Below are positions 49,318-56,844 of a stretch of 64,000 bases of DNA, one piece after another (within the stretch, counting starts at the first letter, position 1; each line of letters begins with the position of its first letter). Under the pieces are notes generated by a model that searched no databases, had not been told where the DNA came from, and worked only from the letters and a program-made list of their open reading frames with translations. The DNA is taken from positions 1 through 64,000 of the forward strand of contig JAUNUN010000002.1 of NCBI GenBank assembly GCA_030538155.1, given 5' to 3'. The position numbers and the translations under genes are program-made. This DNA is from a bacterium (GTDB taxonomy: Bacteria > Desulfobacterota > Desulfobulbia > Desulfobulbales > Desulfobulbaceae).

Positions 49318-49607
49318 AAAAAAGGAATGTTACCCGCAAAGAACTGGCGATCGCCGTCAATGAACGACTGGGCTTATCCCAGCGCAGCGCAGCTGAAATT
49401 GTGGATACTGTCTTTGCGGTCATGAAAAACACCATGGTAGAGGGGGAATCGGTTAAGCTGGTGCAGTTCGGCACCCTGTCTGTGCGGGATAAATCTCCCC
49501 GGCGCGGCAGGAATCCGCGCACCGGCGAATCTATGATCATCACCAAGCGACAGATGGTTTCCTTCAGACCAAGTAAACGCCTGCGGGAACGATTAAACGA
49601 GGATTGA
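49314..49607 (+). CDS. ihfA: integration host factor, alpha subunit
   Basis: The 97-residue HU/IHF protein has the family sequence LTRKELAIAVNERLGLSQRSAAEIVDTVF-like start, GTLSVRDKSPRRGRNPRTGESM with the DNA-intercalating arm (RNPRTGE), and VSFRPSKRLRERL. The position right after pheT is the classical ihfA location. It bends DNA in recombination and transcription. Its start overlaps the pheT stop. Confidence 0.92.
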   Translation: MKKRNVTRKELAIAVNERLGLSQRSAAEIVDTVFAVMKNTMVEGESVKLVQFGTLSVRDKSPRRGRNPRTGESMIITKRQMVSFRPSKRLRERLNED

Positions 49608-49680
49608 TCCCCTGCAGGATAACAAAAGCCCTGCTGGCTCAAGCGCCCAGCGCTGATGCCCCGACAACCCGAAAACGTCC

Positions 49681-50106
49681 ATGGCAGCAGCGGATGTTCC
49701 AGTGCCGGATATTCCGAACAAGGCCTATTTTCGCATCGGTGAAGTCAGCCGTCTGGTGGGGGTTGATACCCACGTGCTTCGCTACTGGGAGTCTGAGTTC
49801 AGCATTATCAGGCCATTTAGGGGCAAGTCTAAACAGCGGCTGTACCGACGGCAGGATGTGGACAACCTGCTGCAGGTCAAGCAGTTGTTGCACGAACAGG
49901 GCTACACCATCGCAGGCGCCAAAAAGGTTTTGGCAGGAGCAAAACCGGCCAAGCACGCCCCAGAAGAATCTGCGGACGTCAGTTCGGCCCCTGAAGGACA
50001 AGATTCCGGCAGTTCAGAAACTGTGTGCACAAGCCTTGAATTTGTGGACACCATACGTGAGGAGTTGAGCTCCTTGCAGCAACTGCTGGCAAGAAAAACA
50101 GACTAA
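49681..50106 (+). CDS. MerR-family transcriptional regulator
   Basis: The 141-residue protein has a winged helix-turn-helix of the MerR type (residues 12-80): YFRIGEVSRLVGVDTHVLRYWESEF followed by RQDVDNLLQVKQLLHEQGYTIAGAKKVL. A Ser-rich linker and a short helical dimer region follow. There is no obvious Cys set for metal binding. In the pheT-ihfA neighbourhood such a regulator is widespread, and it may act on heat-shock or metal genes; the target is unknown. A Shine-Dalgarno is not obvious before the ATG. Confidence 0.85.
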   Translation: MAAADVPVPDIPNKAYFRIGEVSRLVGVDTHVLRYWESEFSIIRPFRGKSKQRLYRRQDVDNLLQVKQLLHEQGYTIAGAKKVLAGAKPAKHAPEESADVSSAPEGQDSGSSETVCTSLEFVDTIREELSSLQQLLARKTD

Positions 50107-50161
50107 GAACGCATTCTGTTTGCATTTGATGCGGGCAAATGCTATTTTACTTTTTTTGAAA

Positions 50162-50238
50162 CGGAACGTAGCGCAGACTGGTAGCGCACCTGAATGGGGT
50201 TCAGGGGGTCGGAGGTTCAAATCCTCTCGTTCCGACCA
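50162..50238 (+). tRNA. tRNA-Pro (GGG), phage attachment target
   Basis: The cloverleaf is complete: acceptor CGGAACG/CGTTCCG, D arm GCGC/GCGC, anticodon arm CCTGA-ATGGGGT-TCAGG with anticodon GGG, T arm GGAGG-TTCAAAT-CCTCT, CCA at 50236-50238. Its last 34 bases are the left attachment repeat of the phage. The gene is intact because the phage carries the same 3' sequence. Confidence 0.96.
50205..50238 (+). repeat. attachment site repeat, left copy (inside tRNA-Pro)
   Basis: These 34 bases start at GGGGTCGGAGG and end in CGTTCCGACCA. They are identical to 58366-58399. The left copy is the end of the tRNA gene. Matching stops outside the repeats (AAATTT against GTACAT). The pair marks the borders of the integrated element. 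Confidence 0.95.
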
Positions 50239-50249
50239 AATTTAAGCAG

Positions 50250-51458
50250 TTATTTCAACTGCTTGCGTTTATATAGCTGCTCGATTGGTATCACAGATGT
50301 ATCACGAGCAGCGAGTTCATAAAGCCTTTGAAGTTCTTGCCGGGAAACTTGCAGGTATCTTTCAAAGGCTTTATTCGTTGAATGCATGGTACAACGACGA
50401 ATTTCTTCAGGCGTTGCCACATCGCGCAAGGAAACGGCGGAGGAATGCCTAGTTCCACCATAGAGATCAACACCATTCACACCGAGGTTCGAACAGGCCC
50501 TTTTCCACCAGGTATAAAAGATACGCTCGCCAAATCGAGAACCAGGCGTAACGCCCGGAAAACCGCCTTGATGCCGAAAGAAAAAAAGATGGGATAAAGA
50601 TCGAGGAAAACCTGCAAGAAGCTCTATATCAGATTCGATCAAAGGAACAAACTTAGGCTTCTTTTCCTTTGGATGCGGAATTATGATAATTCCTTGGCGA
50701 AGATCAATATCCTTTTCAAGGATGTTCCGAAGCTCGCCAGGACGAATGGAGATGTACGTTGACAGCCATTTGATACCTAGCCATATCTTAGGGCTCACAT
50801 GCCAAGAAATCCGCCTTACCTCTTCAATAATGGCCTGTTGTGATTCCTTATCGATAGTGTTCCGAAAACCTAGTTCATACTGAACAGTAGGAAAATCTGG
50901 GAATTCAGCCCGACTTATCTCTTTACGACGAAGAAGCCAACTAAAAAAGGTGTGCAAGCAGGAAAGATAATTGTGCTTGGTTTTTGAGGAAACGGAAAGA
51001 GAGTCAATAAAATCTTCCAGTTCGGCAAACTGAATAGTTTTGACATTTCTTTTCCCAAAAAAAGCTTGGGCCTTGCGGATATAATGAACCTGGTGCTGAT
51101 AAGTGCCGGCCTTTACTTTATTCCGTTGTTTTTCAAGCCACTGCTCAGAAAGGATAACAAAAGAAAGGGGATTCGAGGCTTGATAATCCCGAACATCAAA
51201 AGTGCCTCGATCCACTTCATAACGGATCCCTGTAAGGAACCGTTCGGCAGATGCAAAATCACGAAACCTTTTCCGAAGTTTACGACCAAATTGAACGATG
51301 AAGGAGGAATGCGCCCGCTGACTTGGATGATCAAGACAGATAAGACCGAATGCCTTGGGAGTATAAACGAAAGAGCGACCACACAGCGGGCATTTCTGAT
51401 CTGAAAATATGGTTCCTTGCATGCAGAGTTGCATACTGGGATACCGAGAAAAAAGCAA
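50250..51458 (-). CDS. int: tyrosine recombinase integrase with N-terminal zinc finger
   Basis: The 402-residue protein has a Cys-rich start (CPLCGRSFVYTPKAFGLICLDH), then a SAM-like core-binding domain (residues 85-175), then the catalytic domain. The catalytic residues that I can see are Arg in SIRPGELRN, the RH pair in GGTRHSSAVSL, His in MHSTNKAFERY and the Tyr of ERYLQ near residue 365. It should join the phage to tRNA-Pro by recombination. The gene lies 12 bp from the tRNA, as is usual for tRNA-targeting integrases. Translation may begin at 51434. Confidence 0.9.
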   Translation of the reverse strand: MLFSRYPSMQLCMQGTIFSDQKCPLCGRSFVYTPKAFGLICLDHPSQRAHSSFIVQFGRKLRKRFRDFASAERFLTGIRYEVDRGTFDVRDYQASNPLSFVILSEQWLEKQRNKVKAGTYQHQVHYIRKAQAFFGKRNVKTIQFAELEDFIDSLSVSSKTKHNYLSCLHTFFSWLLRRKEISRAEFPDFPTVQYELGFRNTIDKESQQAIIEEVRRISWHVSPKIWLGIKWLSTYISIRPGELRNILEKDIDLRQGIIIIPHPKEKKPKFVPLIESDIELLAGFPRSLSHLFFFRHQGGFPGVTPGSRFGERIFYTWWKRACSNLGVNGVDLYGGTRHSSAVSLRDVATPEEIRRCTMHSTNKAFERYLQVSRQELQRLYELAARDTSVIPIEQLYKRKQLK

Positions 51459-51464
51459 GGAAGC

Positions 51465-52703
51465 TCAGAAAGGAACGGCATCTAAAACGCATTCATTCTG
51501 CTTCTGGTACATGCGTTTGATAAATTGTTCTTCATCCTTGTAGAACTCGCGTAAATCTGCCTCAAGGAGAGAAGTTGACCTTGAAACGACTTCTTCGATG
51601 TCTTCAGGATCACGCACGAAAAAAGAAGCAATGCTCATCATAATGCCGCGAGCCTGAGCACGAAGAGCAGTGATATTTTTGTATTTTATCTTTTTAGTGC
51701 GCCTGAGATCGTAGACAGATTCCCAGACAACAGAACGAACAACTTCCCAAAAATCAGAAATCAAAGCCTGACTTTGATTGTTGTTGTCACGATCAACAAG
51801 GGTTTTAACGAACCGGGCCCAATCAATTGTGCAGTACTGCCAGAGAGCTTGAAGGCCTTTTAAGAGGTCATCAACAGTGATAACGCCTTCTTTGCAATGC
51901 TCAAGATTAATGAAATCTTTCAGAACTGGACGGCGAAGCTGATATTCTACCCTAGTTACATTCAATTCTTTGGAATACGGTACGCCCCATAAATCTGAAA
52001 AAACTTCCTGCTTGTGATGTGATCGTTGCAGTTCGAGAACCTTGTCATACACTCGCAGCATGATATCACCTTTACCAATGCTCACGCCGGAGAGACGACG
52101 GTTATGACGATGAACGGTGAAAGTGACAGCTTTGTAAATCCAAAGGTCTTCATTGGTCAGGTCAAGAGGCTCAATAGCCTGGCCAATGAAGTCAGCCGCA
52201 AGATGAACCTCAGAGACGACTTCACGAACAATTTCGATGCCGTTCTGCTCGAACCAGACCTTAACAGCGCCAATGGTGTTAAGAAGCGCGGTTTGGCTGG
52301 TCAGAGAGCCGATTTCAAGCCGAATAGTTGGACGTGAAGCGGTTGATACCGTCTTGCTCAACAGCAAGGTGATATCACCACAGGTGAGCCTGAGAGGATA
52401 AAAACGGACACCGGAACGATGCAAGTTGAATTTGAGAAAACCGATTTCAATAGGGGCAGATAATTCAAATTCAGTAGCCTGAAGAAGCTCTTTAGTATCA
52501 AGAAGGCTTTCATATTCTGAAAGATCATCCCAATCGGCATAAAAAGAAACTTTCAAGGTGTCAATTCCCCGATGCACTTTTATAGACTGGGAATTAACTA
52601 GTAGAGGGTCGCATGTTATTCCGGCTTGCGCCCTTCTCTTCCCGGCTCCGCCTGAAGGCTGTCGCCGGGAAGAATCACGTGAGCAAGAGCTGTGTGCAGT
52701 CAT
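51465..52703 (-). CDS. phage replication initiation protein (Rep, pII analogue)
   Basis: From the ATG at 52703 (GGAG 8 nt upstream) the protein is 412 residues. It has the Rep_trans-like pattern: HRGIDTLKVSFYAD, VVSEVHLAADFIG, GDIMLRVYDKVLELQRS and NVTRVEYQLRRPVLKDF. The YDK and RxEYQ motifs occur in rolling-circle initiators of plasmids and filamentous phages. It should nick the replicative form to start ssDNA synthesis. It overlaps the zot-like gene by 29 bp. The position after pI, not before pV, is unlike Ff. Confidence 0.8.
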   Translation of the reverse strand: MTAHSSCSRDSSRRQPSGGAGKRRAQAGITCDPLLVNSQSIKVHRGIDTLKVSFYADWDDLSEYESLLDTKELLQATEFELSAPIEIGFLKFNLHRSGVRFYPLRLTCGDITLLLSKTVSTASRPTIRLEIGSLTSQTALLNTIGAVKVWFEQNGIEIVREVVSEVHLAADFIGQAIEPLDLTNEDLWIYKAVTFTVHRHNRRLSGVSIGKGDIMLRVYDKVLELQRSHHKQEVFSDLWGVPYSKELNVTRVEYQLRRPVLKDFINLEHCKEGVITVDDLLKGLQALWQYCTIDWARFVKTLVDRDNNNQSQALISDFWEVVRSVVWESVYDLRRTKKIKYKNITALRAQARGIMMSIASFFVRDPEDIEEVVSRSTSLLEADLREFYKDEEQFIKRMYQKQNECVLDAVPF

Positions 52704-53520
52704 GGGAGTCTCCTTGAACGTCATTGTAAAGATCACGAACAAAAGGTTTTGGCATATATGAAGGGAAACGATAGCGGTAGGATCGCTTTATGCCGTTGGC
52801 CCTCGGAATACTCTTTTGAGCAATCAAAGGAGGTGGAGCAGCATCAAACGAGAAGACCTTGAAAGAGTCGTAAAGGTCAGCAATAGATTTATGAAGTGGC
52901 TGAACCCAGGTTTTAGCCTTCATAGCTTTGCCTCCGCCCATATTGGCATACTGACGGATAGCCAAAAAACAGGGAACCGGAGACATCTTGATAGACAGAA
53001 AAGGGATAGGAAGCTTGACGCGCGAGAAGTTGCGAAAAAAGGTTTCGTACTCGATCAAAAAACGAATTTGCTTATCAATCATTTCAATCTGATGGGCAAT
53101 CAGGATGAAGTCGAGCCCTAGTTTCCTATGTTGCGTGAAGACTTCAATAAAGCCTGAATTCTTGTCCCAATTGCGCGAATTGAAATAAAATTGACATTCA
53201 TCAAGAATAACCAGCGCTTTACCTTCCTTGCGCTTACCGGGATCACCTTTAGCAAGAGCTGGAGTGATTTCGGATAAAGAGAATATAGAGTCAACACTGC
53301 CCACAAGAAAACAACGGCTAGTGATATCAGCGATGAAATCTTCACGCTTCACCTTTCGGAAAAAGACTTTAAGGGATCGATCAGCAAGACGCTCTGCCCA
53401 ATCATCAACGAGTTCGAAATTAGTAGCAAGCACGCCACCAGATAGAAGATGAACAATGCCATCATATAGAGCTGTACAGCTTTTGCCTGATCCAGGAACA
53501 CCACAGTATAAATCAATCAT
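52675..53520 (-). CDS. Zot/pI-like assembly ATPase
   Basis: The 281-residue protein starts MIDLYCGVPGSGKSCTALYD with a Walker A motif at residues 8-14 and has Walker B ALVILDECQFYFNSR near residue 105 and HRKLGLDFILIAHQIEMIDKQIR, typical of the Zot family. In filamentous phages this inner-membrane ATPase drives extrusion. Unusually I see no clear single membrane helix in the C-terminal part (only LPIPFLSIKMSPVPCFLAI). Its start overlaps the pVI-like gene by 4 bp. Confidence 0.9.
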   Translation of the reverse strand: MIDLYCGVPGSGKSCTALYDGIVHLLSGGVLATNFELVDDWAERLADRSLKVFFRKVKREDFIADITSRCFLVGSVDSIFSLSEITPALAKGDPGKRKEGKALVILDECQFYFNSRNWDKNSGFIEVFTQHRKLGLDFILIAHQIEMIDKQIRFLIEYETFFRNFSRVKLPIPFLSIKMSPVPCFLAIRQYANMGGGKAMKAKTWVQPLHKSIADLYDSFKVFSFDAAPPPLIAQKSIPRANGIKRSYRYRFPSYMPKPFVRDLYNDVQGDSHDCTQLLLT

Positions 53521-53828
53521 GATCGAATCTTCCCTAACCTAAGGAATGGTGTAATCGTAAAAGACATGACAACATTCGCCGCAATAGTTGTGACGCAGGC
53601 AATAAAGTGTTGAACGGGAAACACCCAATCGAGCCAGGTCAGTATTTCAAAATTTGCGAAAAGCACGGAAGGCAAATCGACATCGTAGGAAGGTAGAATT
53701 CTGGCTATTAAATCGAGGAGAAAAACGAGAATCTTCAAAAAAGTCTCTATCAACCACCAGAATAAATTCTGGAGAGCCATAAAGATTAAATCACCTATCT
53801 GTTTAATACTAGGCATAGAAAACCTCAT
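53517..53828 (-). CDS. pVI-like minor coat protein
   Basis: The 103-residue protein is hydrophobic: one helix near residues 14-45 (including WWLIETFLKILVFLLDLIARIL) and another at 70-92. Location between pIII and pI and length agree with the pVI family (DUF2523-like), which caps the virion end with pIII. Its ATG overlaps the pIII stop by 4 bp. Confidence 0.75.
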   Translation of the reverse strand: MRFSMPSIKQIGDLIFMALQNLFWWLIETFLKILVFLLDLIARILPSYDVDLPSVLFANFEILTWLDWVFPVQHFIACVTTIAANVVMSFTITPFLRLGKIRS

Positions 53829-55366
53829 TTCCTTCTGAAATCGATACCGACATAGATATAGAGCAAAGCAAGAATGGTGCTCAAAGTTAAGCCAAGAGCA
53901 AACATTGAACGGATGAAACGAGCGAAGTCATTGAATGGAGAAAGATCAAAACGAACAACATGACCAACAACTTCATAAGTAAAAGTAGGAGTGGAGCCTT
54001 GAGCATTCGCAAAAGGTCGAAAAAAATCGACAAATGAATTGGCGAGGTTGAAAGGAAATTTTCCAGTAAGCCGACCATAAGCTGCTTGAACAGGAGAAAA
54101 ATCGACTTGTCCTTCCTCGTAACTATATGAATCGTTAGTTGGATCACCGTCTTGATTCAGATCATCAGTGCCGCTACCAACGGAATCCGGATCATAACCT
54201 TTACCAGTGCCAGAACCAAAATTACTGGTAGTAGATTTATCACCGTCAGACGTCGCGGTAGTAAATTTATCATCACCGATATCATTAAAGCTTGGAGCAT
54301 ATTCATATCCTCCTTTACTATCACATTCGCAAACTACATGAGATTTACCACCAGTGCCTTCGCAGGCAAAACGAGATACCTTCCGGGAACCGCCACAAGT
54401 GTTAGTGCACAAAGCCCGATGCTCTGGACAGGGATCTGTGGAAACAGGATCGTTTGGATCAGACTTTGCAATTGGCTTGTAATAAGGTTCAGTCTGGGAA
54501 ATGTCTTCAGGCGTAGATTGAGCCTTCGCATCTTGATTTTTTGGGTCAATATCAAAGTAAGGCGTTTCAGAATCTACGCTTTTCAAGCCCATAGTGTCTT
54601 CAGCAGTATTGCCTAAATGCTTACGAGGTTTTCTAACACATTCAATTTGCTGACATTGATCTATGTTTTCTACTTCAGGACAAGTAATTTCAGTTATGAC
54701 ATACGGATCATCAGCAAAGAAAATTTTGCCTCCGCCCTTAACAAATTCGTCATTGTCAATTGATATGGCACCACCAGCACCAAAGCCATCTAATTTATAG
54801 CCGGGAAAATTTCTGTTGTAGGTGCCAGATTCATTTTGAATTAGCTGTGTTGTATCAAAATTTTTATTTTTATTTGTGGGAGAAGTTTTGGTTGCAACAG
54901 TCTTACCGTCATATTGATACAATCCTTTCATCCATACTTCTTTACCAATTTCTGAATCATTAGGATATTCGTCGCATTGATCGCAAAGACCATCACCGTC
55001 AGTATCTGGACAAATAGATCCACATGTTTGATTATTTAATATGTTACTAATATCATCAAGACTTTGTACTTCAATACCAGGACCGGGATCACCATAATAA
55101 GAAGATATTGACGATATAATTTGAAAATTAGTGCATTTAAAATCTGTATTTTTATACACATAAATATTAAATAGAAATTTCGGTCCAACACTACCGGAAG
55201 ATCCAATAATTTTTTCTTCTGAAGAAATACTCCAAGTATCAGGATAAGAATGACCCGTTATAGGATTCGGATATCTTTCGTAAAAAACAAAAAATTGACC
55301 AAAAGAGGAGTCAGGAAACAAAAAGGGCAGAAGCCCAATCAAAAAGAATAGGAATCTGCCCTTCAT
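53825..55366 (-). CDS. pIII-like adsorption (tip) protein with a calcium-binding TSP3-like motif
   Basis: The 513-residue protein has a signal peptide (FLFFLIGLLPFLFPDSSFG), many cysteines, a motif DTDGDGLCDQCDEYPNDSE near residues 122-140 that resembles thrombospondin type-3 calcium repeats, a Cys-rich part near 315-355, Gly/Asp/Ser-rich linkers, and a C-terminal anchor (MFALGLTLSTILALLYIYVGIDFRRK). This is the architecture of filamentous phage tip proteins that bind host pili and TolA. No close homologue is known to me. Confidence 0.85.
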   Translation of the reverse strand: MKGRFLFFLIGLLPFLFPDSSFGQFFVFYERYPNPITGHSYPDTWSISSEEKIIGSSGSVGPKFLFNIYVYKNTDFKCTNFQIISSISSYYGDPGPGIEVQSLDDISNILNNQTCGSICPDTDGDGLCDQCDEYPNDSEIGKEVWMKGLYQYDGKTVATKTSPTNKNKNFDTTQLIQNESGTYNRNFPGYKLDGFGAGGAISIDNDEFVKGGGKIFFADDPYVITEITCPEVENIDQCQQIECVRKPRKHLGNTAEDTMGLKSVDSETPYFDIDPKNQDAKAQSTPEDISQTEPYYKPIAKSDPNDPVSTDPCPEHRALCTNTCGGSRKVSRFACEGTGGKSHVVCECDSKGGYEYAPSFNDIGDDKFTTATSDGDKSTTSNFGSGTGKGYDPDSVGSGTDDLNQDGDPTNDSYSYEEGQVDFSPVQAAYGRLTGKFPFNLANSFVDFFRPFANAQGSTPTFTYEVVGHVVRFDLSPFNDFARFIRSMFALGLTLSTILALLYIYVGIDFRRK

Positions 55367-55384
55367 AGCATCACCTTTGCAGGA

Positions 55385-55528
55385 TTAGCGGGAACGAACC
55401 AGCATACGGAAAAAGCCGATGCCGACAACAACGCCGAGGATGGTTCCCCAAATAGGTAAACCAGCGCTCAAGGCGCTCGTGAGCTGAGTCGTAATGCCGG
55501 TCACAGCGGCAGAGTAATCAACTGTCAT
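55385..55528 (-). CDS. major coat protein (pVIII-like), 47 residues
   Basis: The small frame runs ATG at 55526-55528 to TAA at 55385-55387. The product has a short polar start, a hydrophobic helix (WGTILGVVVGIGFFRML) and a basic end VRSR, the classical layout of filamentous phage coat proteins (acidic N-terminus is weak here). AGGTGA lies 5 nt upstream. No cleavable signal peptide is evident. It lies immediately before the pIII-like gene. Confidence 0.82.
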   Translation of the reverse strand: MTVDYSAAVTGITTQLTSALSAGLPIWGTILGVVVGIGFFRMLVRSR

Positions 55529-55560
55529 TTCAGTCACCTATACGGTTATATGTAAAGTCC

Positions 55561-55680
55561 TCAATATACGGAAAAAAGCCGGGTAAAAAATGCCCATACC
55601 CACCCTGCAGAGTAGGCCAACAGCCAAGCAAATAACCCAATGCTCATAGCAGACACGAAAAGAGGTACATTTAAGGCCAT
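55561..55680 (-). CDS. pIX-like minor coat protein, 39 residues
   Basis: The frame ATG (55680) to TGA (55561) encodes a 39-residue membrane peptide: about 25 hydrophobic residues (SIGLFAWLLAYSAGWVWAFF) and a short basic/aromatic end. GGAGG lies 8 nt upstream. The position just after the 38-residue peptide gene and before pVIII is that of gene IX in Ff phages. Confidence 0.7.
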   Translation of the reverse strand: MALNVPLFVSAMSIGLFAWLLAYSAGWVWAFFTRLFSVY

Positions 55681-55682
55681 GG

Positions 55683-55799
55683 CTAACGCCTCCATGCGGT
55701 TGCTATTATTAGTGCGACAATTGCGCCGAGGACGATGGACGCAAGATCGACTAATAACTGATTATTTTGTTGAAGCAGTTCAACCACCTGCTGATCCAT
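55683..55799 (-). CDS. pVII-like minor coat protein, 38 residues
   Basis: The frame ATG (55799) to TAG (55683) encodes a 38-residue peptide with a polar start, one hydrophobic helix (IVLGAIVALIIATAW) and RR at the end. Its ATG is 2 bp past the TGA of the ssDNA-binding-like gene (TGATCATG), and its TAG is 2 bp before the next ATG, so the genes are tightly coupled. Position and size match gene VII. Confidence 0.7.
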   Translation of the reverse strand: MDQQVVELLQQNNQLLVDLASIVLGAIVALIIATAWRR

Positions 55800-55801
55800 G
55801 A

Positions 55802-56035
55802 TCAAACAGCTTCCTGAAAGTAGGTACGACCTTGCCATTCATTGAAAACAATGCGCAGGGAGCACATTTCGCCTTCCTTAATCTTGGCCGCCGTAGCATC
55901 TGAGACGCGGACATTAATGAACTTCTCCATGCCGGAAACCATCAGCAAGACGTTGAATCCGCCTTTCTGGTGGGGCCTCATGGTGTTAACGATTCCTTTC
56001 ACAACTATCGCGGTCTGGGAGAGCAATTCTTTCAT
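55802..56035 (-). CDS. ssDNA-binding protein-like (pV analogue)
   Basis: The 77-residue protein is a small beta-rich molecule: KELLSQTAIVVKGIVNTMRP, FNVLLMVSGMEKFINVRVSDATAAKIKEGEM, and EWQGRTYFQE. Length and place fit the pV ssDNA-binding proteins, which coat phage single strands before export. The fold cannot be proven by eye. It is followed by the three tiny coat genes. Confidence 0.6.
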   Translation of the reverse strand: MKELLSQTAIVVKGIVNTMRPHQKGGFNVLLMVSGMEKFINVRVSDATAAKIKEGEMCSLRIVFNEWQGRTYFQEAV

Positions 56036-56045
56036 TGTGTTTTCC

Positions 56046-56306
56046 TCACATTTCGAGCAGGTTTTTAAGTTTGACTAGGCCCATCCATAAATGGGCTTCC
56101 TCTAAGGGTTCGATGTATACAAAGGGCTTAATGCGCGGCATCAAAGCATGAAAAACTGAGCTGTCAGAAAATTCCGTCAGGAAACGAACAAGAAGTTCCT
56201 GCTCCTGATCCGTCAGTTCATCGTCCTCAAACGGATGAACACGAACAGGATCGCGGCCGGAAATCGAATCTAAGACAGCACCAAGAACAGAATCGAACTT
56301 GCGCAT
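56046..56306 (-). CDS. small acidic phage protein of unknown function
   Basis: The 86-residue protein is acidic and helical (HPFEDDELTDQEQELLVRFLTEFSD) with no membrane segment. It is the first gene of the minus-strand phage operon; GAGGTG lies 5 nt before the ATG. The divergent repressor-like gene begins about 60 bp away. It could be a regulator or anti-host factor, but I do not recognise it. Confidence 0.55.
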   Translation of the reverse strand: MRKFDSVLGAVLDSISGRDPVRVHPFEDDELTDQEQELLVRFLTEFSDSSVFHALMPRIKPFVYIEPLEEAHLWMGLVKLKNLLEM

Positions 56307-56322
56307 AAAGGCACCTCAATAA

Positions 56323-56370
56323 ACAAATTGGATTTGTATTGAATCCATAATTATTAAATACAACTTGTAT
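56323..56370. promoter_or_regulatory. divergent promoter region with two palindromic operator candidates
   Basis: Between the divergent phage genes two short palindromes share the half-site ACAA/TTGT: ACAAAT-TGG-ATTTGT at 56323-56337 and ATACAA-C-TTGTAT at 56358-56370. The second covers the ATG of the repressor-like gene. A -10-like CATAAT lies at 56346-56351. These are the likely operators of the phage switch. Confidence 0.5.
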
Positions 56371-56776
56371 GCCAACAAATAAATTTGTTCAAAATGATTT
56401 TTTACGGGTCTGGGAAAGGATCAAAAAAGAAACCGGACTAACAACACTCGTTCAACTTTCTGAAATAATTGAGAAAACACAGCAAAACGTCTCTGCATCA
56501 AAGAAAAAAGGAGAATTCCCGATAGAATGGGCCTTTAAAGTTGGACGAAAATACGGGATACTAACAGAGTGGATCCTCACCGGAGAAGGCCCCAAGAGGA
56601 TCGGCCAAGCACAGGGCTTCTTTGCCACAATCGAGGAATGGGCAAAGGAAACCGGTGAAGGGAATACCAGGTGGTTTGAAAATCAGTTCCGGGCCGCATT
56701 TCCCCAGTTTGTAACCTGGGAAAGAGAGAAAAAAGAGGAGGCCAACGAGGCTTATCAAAATCAAATGAGCGCGTAA
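56369..56776 (+). CDS. CI-type phage repressor
   Basis: The 135-residue protein has a helix-turn-helix of the Bac_CI_repr type: NDFLRVWERIKKETGLTTLVQLSEIIEKTQQNVSASKKKGEFPIEWAFKVGRKYGILTEWILTGEGP. The second half is acidic and helical, perhaps for oligomerisation. It is transcribed divergently from the structural genes, as repressors are. No Shine-Dalgarno precedes the ATG, so the transcript may be leaderless. It likely keeps the prophage silent. Confidence 0.8.
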   Translation: MPTNKFVQNDFLRVWERIKKETGLTTLVQLSEIIEKTQQNVSASKKKGEFPIEWAFKVGRKYGILTEWILTGEGPKRIGQAQGFFATIEEWAKETGEGNTRWFENQFRAAFPQFVTWEREKKEEANEAYQNQMSA

Positions 56777-56778
56777 CG

Positions 56779-56807
56779 CTCCGCTTCGCTGCGCGGCCTC
56801 TTTTTTT
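56779..56807 (+). terminator. candidate terminator after the repressor gene
   Basis: CCGC (56781-56784) pairs with GCGG (56793-56796) and the following CCTC then TTTTTTT (56801-56807). The stem is short, so this is a weak call. Confidence 0.35.
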
Positions 56808-56844
56808 ATTCAGAAACAAACAGACGTTTCAGACTAAAAAAAGA

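Noticed and set aside
52675-53520. A cholera-type zonula occludens toxin.
   Set aside because: The Zot name reflects phage assembly ATPases. The toxin activity is assigned to a C-terminal peptide of CTXphi Zot that I do not see here.
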